Shown: positions 16,463 through 24,562 of the stretch, in pieces | How positions within the stretch are numbered: the stretch's first letter is position 1 | Layout: every line of letters begins with the position of its first letter | Origin: an uncultured Saprospiraceae bacterium | Lineage (GTDB): Bacteria; Bacteroidota; Bacteroidia; Chitinophagales; Saprospiraceae | Reading direction: 5' to 3' | Length of the DNA: 64,000 nt | Assembly: GCA_937981555.1 (NCBI GenBank) | Contig: CALJOK010000022.1 | Span: 1 to 64,000, forward strand | Notes under the pieces: model-generated | Seen by the model: the letters and a program-made list of their open reading frames with translations, nothing else | What the model was told of the DNA's origin: nothing | Databases searched by the model: none | Program-made: the position numbers and the translations under genes

Positions 16463-17173
16463 ATGTTACTCCCCAATATGACCTTTGATGAAATCCGAAG
16501 ACTCCTATTTCTCGAAATAGAGGAAGTGATTCAACGTACGGAAAAACAATTTCCTAAAATAAAAAGAGATGTACTCAAGCGGAAATTGAAAAATCAAAAA
16601 GTAGTTTACTTTTATAGATTGACCACCAAGAATAAAACGAAATGGTTGACTCGAGTAGCAAAACATAAAGGCTCGAAATATAAAATTATTAGTTATTACG
16701 GAAGTTTTTTTCGAGACACTAAAGGGTTTCGATATATAGAACTTAATAAGGAAGATGAATCTTTAGAAATCTATAATGCTCATTTTCTATATCGTTATGT
16801 GGAGCGAATGAAACTTGATCTTACAGAGCCGTTGGAAATTATGAAGGCCTTTTTTCTTGCCAATACTGGAGTAAGTGTTATTAATTATGATCAGGAAATA
16901 GACGAGGAGGTTTACAAAATTTATTCACAAACTCCTGAAGGAATTAAGTTAGGGATTCATGATAGAATTCGGAATGTAGTTATTTGGAATACGTTTATAA
17001 GTGCTAACGAATATAAGGGGGAGCAAAAATTGCTAATAGAAAAAATGGGAGAATTTATTAGGAGAGAAAAAACGGAGGAACCTAATAAAAAACGAATGTC
17101 GGATGAGTTGGAATACATGGATAAAATTATGGGAATACTTAACTCCTCGGATCAACAAGTTGCGATGCATTAA
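16463..17173 (+). CDS. Hypothetical cytoplasmic protein
   Basis: A 236-aa protein with no signal peptide or TM helix, mixed alpha/beta and rich in Lys/Glu. It has MTFDEIRRLLFLEIEEVIQR near the start, a basic stretch (KIKRDVLKRKLKNQKVVYFY), aromatic strands (YKIISYYGSFFRDTKGFRYI) and a helical C-terminal half (FISANEYKGEQKLLIEKMGE). I recognise no family or catalytic motif. The start could be the ATG at 16463 or the downstream ATG for MTFDEI. It is monocistronic, with a repeat copy following. Confidence 0.7.
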   Translation: MLLPNMTFDEIRRLLFLEIEEVIQRTEKQFPKIKRDVLKRKLKNQKVVYFYRLTTKNKTKWLTRVAKHKGSKYKIISYYGSFFRDTKGFRYIELNKEDESLEIYNAHFLYRYVERMKLDLTEPLEIMKAFFLANTGVSVINYDQEIDEEVYKIYSQTPEGIKLGIHDRIRNVVIWNTFISANEYKGEQKLLIEKMGEFIRREKTEEPNKKRMSDELEYMDKIMGILNSSDQQVAMH

Positions 17174-17533
17174 TTTTGACTGCTTGCTTCAAGCTGTTCG
17201 ATAGAACCATTTAAAAAATAAATAAAAGGGAGTCTGCGAAGGTAAAATATAGTCTCTTTTACCATTTGTAAATGTATGGTTAGATCCAGTTTTTTATTGG
17301 ATTTTCAGACTAATGAATGAAATCAGTTACGATGGTTCGTGTAGCACTTTAAGTGCGAGCGAGCATGAATTGGGGCTGTTTAATATTGATCAAGAGGGGG
17401 ATTGAAAGTATAAGTTATTTTTAACTATATCTTATTCTATGAAGATTGAAAGGAAAGGTATGAAGTTTGCTTATAAATAACTCTAACTAACCTAGCCTAA
17501 CTATCAAATTTAGAAAGAGATAAAAGAGATTTT
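17174..17533. other. Intergenic gap with a partial repeat copy
   Basis: It holds the third copy of the dispersed repeat (about 17185-17375) with the terminator hairpin deleted; otherwise AT-rich leader sequence before the sensor kinase. No promoter of good consensus was seen. Confidence 0.6.
17185..17375. repeat. Dispersed intergenic repeat, copy 3 (hairpin deleted)
   Basis: It carries GCTGTTCGATAGAACCATTT, the TTTGTAAATGTATGGTTAGA block, GGTTCGTGTAGCACTTTAAG and TGCGAGCGAGCA, all shared with copies 1 and 2, but lacks the GAGCAA...TTGCTC hairpin. Confidence 0.75.
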
Positions 17534-20500
17534 ATGAGGCATGCTATAGTAAAGGCTTTGGTTTTAGGAATGTATTTTCTAACCTTCTTAGGAAATACTG
17601 TTTTTTGCCAATCTAACCATAATATTATTTTCAATACAATTAATCATACTGATGGGCTTCCCCATAACACAGTTAATGCAATTGTAAAAGATGATGTAGG
17701 ATTTATTTGGGTAGGAACGAACGATGGACTTTGTCGTTATGAATCTTCTAATAATATCAAGGTATTCCGCGCCAACGATGAAAAAATCGAAGGAGGCCTT
17801 CAATCTAGTAGTATTCGAGCTTTATTTTTAGATAGTCAGGATAACCTTTGGATCGGTACACGACTAGGGGGCTTGACTAAATTTCACCAACCTAGTGGTA
17901 CTTGGCAAACCTTCCGAAATGATAAAAACAATCCTTCTAGTATCAGTAATGATGAAATCTTGATGATCAAAGAAGATAGCAAGGGAAGATTGTGGGTCGG
18001 TACGGAAGATGGATTAAATGTTTTTAATTACGAAACGGAGTCTTTCGTTTCTTTTAAAGCAAATATTAACGATCCAGGTGCATTAAGTGGCAAAGCAGTT
18101 TTAACGGTTTTGGAAGATGACAAAGGCTGGATTTGGGTAGGCACTTGGGCAGGAGGTTTGAATTTGTTGATTCCTTCCATAGATGGTAATATCAAAAAAT
18201 CTAAGTTTCGTACATTCTTTCCAAATAAAAAAACTGAAGCAAAACATGTGTGGAAGATTATTGAAGACAATCAAAATCGGTATTGGATAGGAACGCGAGG
18301 AGCAGGTTTGTTTTTGATGGAACTTCCAATTGCAGCCAATAACAAATTGATCGATTCCAATTGGCAACCGATTTTCCATAACTATTTAGATACCAATGAT
18401 AATAATGGAATTGTAGGTAATAGAATAGGAGATATTTTTCAAGATAGCAAAGATAATTTATGGGTGTCAACATTGGATGGACTTAACTGTATTTATTCAG
18501 ATGAACTATCTCGCAAAACTAAAGATCCAACTTCGTCAAAGAAACCTGATTTTGTTTTTCAACATTATTTTTATGAATCTTATAACCAAACTTCTATCAC
18601 ACATAATGAGGTGAAGACTATTTTTGAAGATGACCAAGGTTTACTTTGGTTTGGAACATTTAGTGGTATAAGTGTTTACAATTGGTTTGCTAATCAGTTT
18701 GATGTCTATGAGTTAGACTGGGCTTCTAGTACCAATGCCCAAAATTTGTATATCGATAAGCAGGGGATTGGTTGGCTTAGTAATGGAGACAAGGGCATCT
18801 TTAAATATGATTTTAAAAAACAAGAAAAAATTTCTTTTGAGAAGAATGAAATTTTATTGTTAAATAAATTTGCTTCGGCTATATATAGTCCTGATGATAA
18901 ATATCTCTATATCGGTACAGCCAATGGAGTAAGTAAGCTTGACATGAAGACCAATCAAATTAAGAATTATTTGCTTCCTCTTGAGCTAAGTGAACAGATT
19001 AATCATTTTTATATTCGTTCATTTTTTAAAGACCAACAAAATCGAATTTGGATTGCATCAGATCAAGGCTTTTTTGTCATTGATGAAAGAACTGGAAATT
19101 ATACTGCATTTAGACATGACCCAAATGATCCCCAATCAATTAGTGATATATCGATCAAAGATATAAAGGAAGATAGCAATGGAAACATTTGGGTAGCAAC
19201 ATTTAATGGGTTAAATAAAATAAAAGAAACGGTATCAGGAGGAATTGAATTTGAACGATTTAAATATGATTCTTCTGATCCAGAAAATAGTATTCCGTCC
19301 AATAGAATTAGTATTCTTGAAGAAGTTAACGGCATATTATATATAGGAAGTAGCAATGGTTTAAGTGGATATAATTTAAGAGAAAAAACTTTTACAAATT
19401 ATAGTAAAGATCATAAGAAATATAGTATTCAAAGTTTAGAAAAAACGAGTGATGGAAATCTGTGGGCGGGGACTACTGATGGAATTATTTTTTTTAATAC
19501 GCTCACTCATTCTTTTAACCACTATGAAAAAGAAGATGGTTTAGGGGATATTATTTTCCAAACAGGGTCGAGTCATAGAGACAAAAGTGGTGTTTTATAT
19601 TTTGGTAGCCGACAAGGAATTACTCGATTTAATCCACAAAACTTATTGAGGAATGATGTTCCGCCGGAGGTTTATGTTACAGGTGTCCGAACCATGAGCC
19701 CAGATAGCGACAACCGAACAAGTGGAATTTATAAAGAAGAGATAATTTTAGAGCACAATGATTATTATCTGTCTCTTGATTATGCTGCACTTAATTATAA
19801 TCGTTCAGAGAAAAATAAGTTTGCATTTATGCTAGAGGGATTTGATGATAATTGGAATTATTCTGATGATAAATCTCCTGCGGTTTATACTAATCTTAAA
19901 CATGGATCATATAACTTTAGAGTCAAAGCTTCCAATAATGATGGCGTATGGAATGAAGAAGGATTAGTACTTAAGGTAATTAAAAAACCTGCTTTTTGGG
20001 AAACGTGGTGGTTTAGGTTAGGTAGTTTATTTTTGGTAATTGCCTTGTTATATCAAGGAATGAAGTTCCGTATCAAAAATATTAAGAAAAAAAATATAGT
20101 ACTCCAAAAGTATAATGAAGATTTAAACAGAGAAATTGCACAAAGGAAAAAAGTAGAAAAGGAGTTACAAGAACGAGAGCAAAATTTGCAAGAGTCAAAT
20201 GTGAATTTACAACGGTCTAATAAAGACCTTGAACAGTTTGCATATATTGCCTCTCATGATCTTCAAGAACCTTTGAGAGTGGTTGGGAGTTTTATAGGAT
20301 TATTAAAGCGTCGATATCATCAACATTTTGATGAAGAGGCTTTTCAGTATATTGATTTTGCAGTAGATGGAGTCACTCGGATGTCTCAACAGATTAAAAG
20401 TATTTTAGACTTTTCAAGAGTGAGTCAAAAAAATATTGAATTTAAATTAGTCAATATGGATAATGTTGTCTTCACAAAATTGCATGACCTTTCTCAAAAT

Positions 20501-20950
20501 ATTAAGGAAAAAAATGTTCAAATCACAGCTAATAAATTACCTGACATCATTTGTGAAAAAAATCAAATAGAGATGGTCTTTCATAACCTGATCAGTAACG
20601 CAATTAAATTTAATAAAAAGGAATCACCTTTAGTTATTGTTTCTAACAATGAAATTGCATCTGATGATTTTTGGCAATTTTCAGTAGAAGATAATGGAAT
20701 TGGAATTCCTCAAGAATATCAATCAAAAATCTTTGAAATTTTTCGACGGCTTCATAATAAAAAAGATTATGAAGGAACAGGAATTGGGCTAGCGCTTTCA
20801 CAAAAAATAGTACATAGACACGGTGGTAAAATTTGGGTAGAATCAATAGAAGGGGAAGGCACTACATTTTATTTTACCATTAGTAAAAAGTTAAAGGCTA
20901 AAAAAATAGTTAAAGATCAAAAGGAACTGATCAAAACTTTATATAACTAA
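17534..20950 (+). CDS. Propeller-domain sensor histidine kinase
   Basis: A 1138-aa membrane kinase. Signal peptide about 1-26; periplasmic two-component-regulator propeller repeats about 30-735 (repeated DSKGRLWVGTEDGLNVF, DDKGWIWVGTWAGGLNLL type); Y_Y_Y domain about 745-818 (FAFMLEGFDDNWNY, YNFRVKASNNDGVW); one TM helix about 826-848; coiled coil about 850-895; HisKA with phospho-acceptor His908 (IASHDLQEPLR); HATPase with N box Asn1022 (FHNLISNAIKFN), G1 DNGIGIP at Asp1053 and G2 GTGIGLAL. It lacks the receiver and AraC domains of polysaccharide-utilisation hybrid sensors, so it needs a separate response regulator, and none is encoded nearby. SusCD or glycoside-hydrolase genes are also absent from the surroundings, so the ligand is unknown. 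The stop codon lies at the very start of a repeat copy that provides a terminator hairpin. Confidence 0.93.
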   Translation: MRHAIVKALVLGMYFLTFLGNTVFCQSNHNIIFNTINHTDGLPHNTVNAIVKDDVGFIWVGTNDGLCRYESSNNIKVFRANDEKIEGGLQSSSIRALFLDSQDNLWIGTRLGGLTKFHQPSGTWQTFRNDKNNPSSISNDEILMIKEDSKGRLWVGTEDGLNVFNYETESFVSFKANINDPGALSGKAVLTVLEDDKGWIWVGTWAGGLNLLIPSIDGNIKKSKFRTFFPNKKTEAKHVWKIIEDNQNRYWIGTRGAGLFLMELPIAANNKLIDSNWQPIFHNYLDTNDNNGIVGNRIGDIFQDSKDNLWVSTLDGLNCIYSDELSRKTKDPTSSKKPDFVFQHYFYESYNQTSITHNEVKTIFEDDQGLLWFGTFSGISVYNWFANQFDVYELDWASSTNAQNLYIDKQGIGWLSNGDKGIFKYDFKKQEKISFEKNEILLLNKFASAIYSPDDKYLYIGTANGVSKLDMKTNQIKNYLLPLELSEQINHFYIRSFFKDQQNRIWIASDQGFFVIDERTGNYTAFRHDPNDPQSISDISIKDIKEDSNGNIWVATFNGLNKIKETVSGGIEFERFKYDSSDPENSIPSNRISILEEVNGILYIGSSNGLSGYNLREKTFTNYSKDHKKYSIQSLEKTSDGNLWAGTTDGIIFFNTLTHSFNHYEKEDGLGDIIFQTGSSHRDKSGVLYFGSRQGITRFNPQNLLRNDVPPEVYVTGVRTMSPDSDNRTSGIYKEEIILEHNDYYLSLDYAALNYNRSEKNKFAFMLEGFDDNWNYSDDKSPAVYTNLKHGSYNFRVKASNNDGVWNEEGLVLKVIKKPAFWETWWFRLGSLFLVIALLYQGMKFRIKNIKKKNIVLQKYNEDLNREIAQRKKVEKELQEREQNLQESNVNLQRSNKDLEQFAYIASHDLQEPLRVVGSFIGLLKRRYHQHFDEEAFQYIDFAVDGVTRMSQQIKSILDFSRVSQKNIEFKLVNMDNVVFTKLHDLSQNIKEKNVQITANKLPDIICEKNQIEMVFHNLISNAIKFNKKESPLVIVSNNEIASDDFWQFSVEDNGIGIPQEYQSKIFEIFRRLHNKKDYEGTGIGLALSQKIVHRHGGKIWVESIEGEGTTFYFTISKKLKAKKIVKDQKELIKTLYN

Positions 20951-21046
20951 ATGTATTGTTAAGTCAATTAAGGTAGAGAAGAATTTGGATCAAATAAAAA
21001 AAGAGCAACTGGGGACAGTTGCTCTTTTTTTGTTTTATAAAATTCG
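20949..21046. repeat. Dispersed intergenic repeat, copy 4 (truncated)
   Basis: It begins at the kinase stop (AAATGTATTGTTAAGTCAAT) and ends after TTTTATAAAATTC; the right half of the family consensus is missing. Confidence 0.75.
20996..21031 (+). terminator. Terminator of the sensor kinase gene
   Basis: GAGCAACT and AGTTGCTC form a perfect stem around GGGGAC with an A-run before and T7 after, about 50 bases past the kinase stop. Confidence 0.85.
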
Positions 21047-21110
21047 TAACTGTTCAGCCCAAATGAGAGCTGGTTAAAGAAAAAGAATTATCAGTAAACA
21101 AACTGTTCAA

Positions 21111-21250
21111 TGCATCAAAGACATTACTTCATCTGGATGTTCAACCATTTTCAACGTATCTCCTTGATGGCGTTTTTGTCCACCAGTCTTCTTTCCTGAT
21201 TTTCCACGAAGACTATTTGGTGGTTTAACTGATTCCTCAAAATTCGGGGC
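21111..21250 (-). pseudogene. IS66-family transposase (TnpC) relic
   Basis: Reading the minus strand from about 21245, an open stretch gives ESVKPPNSLRGKSGKKTGGQ followed by KRHQGDTLKMVEHPDEVM, then a stop. The words SLR.KSGKK.GGQK.H.G.TLKMVE.PDE match the N-terminal region of Bacteroidota IS66 transposases (established family pattern, recalled). Only about 45 residues survive, without start, catalytic domain, accessory ORFs or recognisable ends, so this is a decayed fragment. Confidence 0.82.
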
Positions 21251-21292
21251 AAGCCAGCTTATTAAAAAGCGGGATGCAAAAGAAATGATCCC

Positions 21293-23038
21293 TTATCCAT
21301 CCGACTTCACAAACCGCAACAATTGCGAATCCAAATCAGAAGTTATTTTCAAAAAGTAAATACCATTGGTCAATCCATCTACAGGATAGCTAAAGGAGTT
21401 CCTACCTTTCACGACAGAGATGTCATTTGAAAACAAGACCCGACCGTTGAGGTCAACCACTTGGATAGCCACCCTTCCAGATACCTCGCTTTCCCACTTC
21501 AAATTGATTTCCCTATCTGCAGGGTTTGGAAAGAGCTGAAATCTATCTATTTGATTCATGGTCTGACCACCTGGCTGGGCTATCAGGTTCTGACCGCAAG
21601 AGGCATTGCCACATGGGCCGATATAATCGCCATGTGCGAGGTGGCCAGCAAGGGAATTAGGGCTTACGCAGAGGGTATTGCCATTGTGGCAAATGAGAAC
21701 TTTGTTTTCGTTGTTGCCACATCTCCATTCTGCCGGCAGGTCTTCATAGTTCAGATAGGCATCGGCGCAGAGGGGCGTACCGCCTTCACTATAGCCTTCG
21801 CTGTCATCACCGCCGGGGCAGAGGTCGCAGGCGTCCTCGATGCCATCGCAGTCGCTGTCCACCTGACCGGGTGCGCCGGTGTAGAGACAGGGATCCAAGG
21901 GTGCGCAGGGGCCTTGGATATCATTTCCATTATTGTTGCAGTTGCCCATGTTTCCTCCAATATATATTGATCCACCGACACTCCCTTCATTTAATAGGAT
22001 ATTTAACCCACAACATTCTGATAGCAGGACGTTGTTGTAAATCCACATGTATTCTCCGATAGAAGCCACATTTGACAACCCGTCGAGGTTGGTGAGCTGG
22101 GCGTTGTCGTAAATCTGCATATAGCCAGGGATGGAAGCCATATTTGACAGCCCGTCTAGGTTGGCGAGCTGGCCGTTACTAAAAATGAGCACGTCTTCCA
22201 CATTGAAAGCTGCATTTGACAGCCCGTCTAGGTTGGCGAGCTGGCCGTTGTTGCGAATGGCCAGATACTCCCCGATGGAAGCCACATTTGACAGCCCCTC
22301 TAGGTTGGCGAGCTGGTAGTTGGAGGAAATTTCCAGATACCCCCCGATGGAAGCCACATTTGACAGCCCGTCGATGTTGGCGAGCTGGCCGTTTTTGCCA
22401 ATGCTCAGATACCCCCCGATGGAAGCCATATTTGACAGCCCGTCCAGGTTGGCGAGCTTACCGTTACTAAAAATGAGCACGTCTTCCACATTGAAAGCTG
22501 CATTTGACAGCCCGTCGAGGTTGGTGAGTTTGTCGTTGTAGAAAATGTACAAGTTCTCCCCGATGAAAGCCACATTTTCCAGCCCGTCTAGATTGTCGAG
22601 CTGGTCGTTGCTGCGAATGTACAAGACCGCCCCGATGGAAGCCACATTTGACAGCCCTGCGAGGTTCGCAAGCTGGTCGTTGTAGGAAAAGTACAAGCCA
22701 TTCCCGATGAAAGTCACATTTTCCAGCCCGTCTAGGTTGGCGAGCTGGCCGTTATAGCGAATGTTCAGATACCCCCCGATAGAAGTCACATTTGACAGCC
22801 CTGCGAGGTTGGTAATATTATCGATACCATCATTGTTGTCTTGGATAACCAAATTACCTGTAACGGTATTGCAGGGGCCGAAAATCGTTTGGAAATTGTC
22901 AATTTGTGTTTGGGTAGTCAAAGTGATATTCCCGGGGGTGCAATTTTGGGCAGATAGAGTCGCTTGCCCCCAGCCTGTTAAGAGGAGTATTCCAAAAACA
23001 ATAGCGTTTATTTTAGTTGAAAGGAAAAGAGTTTTCAT
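21293..23038 (-). CDS. T9SS cargo with LRR-like repeats (receptor L-domain style)
   Basis: A 581-aa secreted protein if started at the ATG at 23038, which directly precedes a good signal peptide (MKTLFLSTKINAIVFGILLL, cleavage near LSAQ); an upstream in-frame ATG at 23098 would add 20 residues and spoil it. Residues about 30-360 are about thirteen 24-aa repeats of the type LANLDGLSNVASIGGYLEI, a leucine-rich solenoid like receptor L-domains. Then an acidic Cys-rich segment (DSDCDGIEDACDLCPGGDD) resembling thrombospondin type 3 loops, a short module KVLICHNGNTLCVSPNSLAG then HLAHGDYIGPCG seen in other Bacteroidota surface proteins, and a C-terminal type A T9SS sorting domain (FQLFPNPADREINL ... 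GIYFLKI). It is probably a cell-surface adhesion or recognition protein. The repeats are also near-identical at DNA level. Confidence 0.88.
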   Translation of the reverse strand: MKTLFLSTKINAIVFGILLLTGWGQATLSAQNCTPGNITLTTQTQIDNFQTIFGPCNTVTGNLVIQDNNDGIDNITNLAGLSNVTSIGGYLNIRYNGQLANLDGLENVTFIGNGLYFSYNDQLANLAGLSNVASIGAVLYIRSNDQLDNLDGLENVAFIGENLYIFYNDKLTNLDGLSNAAFNVEDVLIFSNGKLANLDGLSNMASIGGYLSIGKNGQLANIDGLSNVASIGGYLEISSNYQLANLEGLSNVASIGEYLAIRNNGQLANLDGLSNAAFNVEDVLIFSNGQLANLDGLSNMASIPGYMQIYDNAQLTNLDGLSNVASIGEYMWIYNNVLLSECCGLNILLNEGSVGGSIYIGGNMGNCNNNGNDIQGPCAPLDPCLYTGAPGQVDSDCDGIEDACDLCPGGDDSEGYSEGGTPLCADAYLNYEDLPAEWRCGNNENKVLICHNGNTLCVSPNSLAGHLAHGDYIGPCGNASCGQNLIAQPGGQTMNQIDRFQLFPNPADREINLKWESEVSGRVAIQVVDLNGRVLFSNDISVVKGRNSFSYPVDGLTNGIYFLKITSDLDSQLLRFVKSDG

Positions 23039-23379
23039 GAAAATGTGATTTTTAATGGTGAATAAAAGCAAACTGGAGGAAAAGGATCTTTTTTTCATAA
23101 GTTGTAATCAATTTTTTCCAAGTATTCCTGCTGCATTTAGCAAAAATAATTAGGAAGGTTTGGTTAATAAAAATCTTAATTAGATTTTAGCTATGTCTAC
23201 TTCATAAGTAAAATTGGCCGCATCTAGCGATAGGACAAGTTTCCACTTTTAGCATATGTTCTACTTTCTATTTAGTTCGCATTCCTTAGATTAGGTAAAT
23301 CATTGCTTCCCTATTACGATTACAAATATGTAGGAAAAATAATGTGTTTTAGTCCTGATAGATAAAGAAGGACGTCCTG

Positions 23380-23545
23380 ATAAAGGAATTGGGAAAGGAA
23401 AAGCTCTCTTTTTGTTTTATAAAATTCTTGTTTGATTGGTAGACTGACGGATGGGATCGGTTGCTTTGGTTCGGATAGCACTTTAAGTGCTAAGGAGCAG
23501 AATTCCATTTATTTGTTAGTTGCTTTTGTATTGGACAGCAGGTGA
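23380..23545. repeat. Dispersed intergenic repeat, copy 5
   Basis: It shares AAAATTCTTGTTTGATTGGT, AGACTGACGGATGG, GGTTCGGATAGCACTTTAAG and the terminal GTATTGGACAGC with copy 2. The left hairpin arm is missing (only GCTCTCTTTTTG remains). Confidence 0.8.
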
Positions 23546-23601
23546 TTTTATTTCTCCTATCTAATATGTTTGTTTTCCAACCTACTTGTATTATTTCCAT
23601 A

Positions 23602-23664
23602 CTGGCAAAAGGTATTTTCCATATGGGAAATTGGATTCTCCGCATGGGAAGTTGAATTTCCCGC
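23602..23664. repeat. Three 21-bp tandem units
   Basis: Units 23602-23622, 23623-23643 and 23644-23664, of the form ATGGGAAATTGGATTCTCCG plus C. They have the same period as the array at 15160 but a different sequence. Confidence 0.75.
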
Positions 23665-23885
23665 ATAGCTATCTACGCTCCGCAGAGTGCTGTCCACGCT
23701 CCGTAGAGTGGGCTATGCCTATTGGGATAATGATTTTTCAGGTCGGAAATTGTCTTTGGCGGAGCAAGGATAGGTACTCGCCTATTTGCAAATGTAATTT
23801 GCAGGAAGAAAAAGGGAAGTTTTTAGTTCTACGGTTCGTCCCAAATCAGGTATCCGATACCTTTCCATTCGGAACCAGAGAAGGT

Positions 23886-24254
23886 CTAAACCTCATTAAA
23901 TGTAGGCAAGGATTCGGTAATGCTACCAGCCCCCTTTTTATTAACTTTGAAAATAACATCTTTGGTTGTACTAAATAACAACACAGATGAAAAAGATTTT
24001 CTGAGATGTGATCTCACGACCACAAATGCCTCTTCTAATGTAAGCTCGTCTTCCTGATCCTCCGTTTCTGGAGACCGGTAACGCAATTTAAGTAAGACCT
24101 TAAAGTCATTTTCGGAATAGACTGGTCTAACAAATATATTTCTCAAGTTAGGCTTACCAATGGTCTTTGCCATCGTTAATTTTGCAAAGGTGCCTTCTTC
24201 TACACTTTTTGTTACCTCTTTCCAAAAAAGGTCAAACACATCTAAATAGGGCAT
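23886..24254 (-). CDS. Hypothetical protein, possible stand-alone methyltransferase N-terminal domain
   Basis: A 122-aa cytoplasmic protein: GTFAKLTMAKTIGKPNLRNI, FVRPVYSENDFKVLLKLRYR, SSVLLFSTTKDVIFKVNKKG. The order 'KLTL..., DLKNVYVRPV, LSF.YRY, LFTT.KD..L.(F)NKK' is what I recall for the N-terminal domain of a Bacteroidota class I SAM-methyltransferase family, in which a Rossmann domain should follow. Here a stop comes right after NKKGAGSITESLPTFNEV, so this would be a truncated relative or an independent small domain. This assignment is tentative. The start is the ATG at 24254. Confidence 0.6.
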   Translation of the reverse strand: MPYLDVFDLFWKEVTKSVEEGTFAKLTMAKTIGKPNLRNIFVRPVYSENDFKVLLKLRYRSPETEDQEDELTLEEAFVVVRSHLRKSFSSVLLFSTTKDVIFKVNKKGAGSITESLPTFNEV

Positions 24255-24562
24255 AAACTAAAGATTGATGAAAAAAATATTTCGTTTTTCAAAAGTAAGA
24301 TTAATAATTTAATTCGCATTCCTTATCTGTTTGGAAGAAAATATAACTAAGAATTTATTTTATAAAAGATTCCTTAGGAGTGAGGCATTTACCCAACTGG
24401 TTCCTTTTATTTTTTAGTTATTATGGTAATGATTAATGGGAAATGAAATAGATATGCAATATTGATGTTATATTCACTTATAATTTTTTTTCTAACAAAT
24501 CTAATTCACGATAGAGATGTTAATAAAGCATAAAACTAAATACTATAATTAATCAAACAGCT
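24255..24562. other. Divergent intergenic region
   Basis: About 310 AT-rich bases between divergent genes. It should hold both promoters, but no TAnnTTTG with good spacing was found; nothing else was seen. Confidence 0.4.

Larger units (their letters stand above)
23099..23885. other. Gene-free region with repeat copy and 21-bp units
   Basis: Between two leftward genes. It contains a copy of the dispersed repeat (23380-23545), three 21-bp tandem units (23602-23664) and paired near-repeats CGCTCCGCAGAGTG / CGCTCCGTAGAGTG at about 23685-23710. A plus-strand open stretch (23586-23978) crosses these repeats and is probably spurious. Confidence 0.55.

Noticed and set aside
22131-22541. Plus-strand open frames of 60-85 aa over the LRR gene
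   Set aside because: They are antisense mirrors of the near-identical 72-bp LRR units in the minus-strand gene.
23586-23978. 130-aa plus-strand open frame
   Set aside because: It crosses 21-bp repeats and other near-repeats, has no domain-like pattern, and overlaps the minus-strand gene at 23886-24254, which looks more protein-like.
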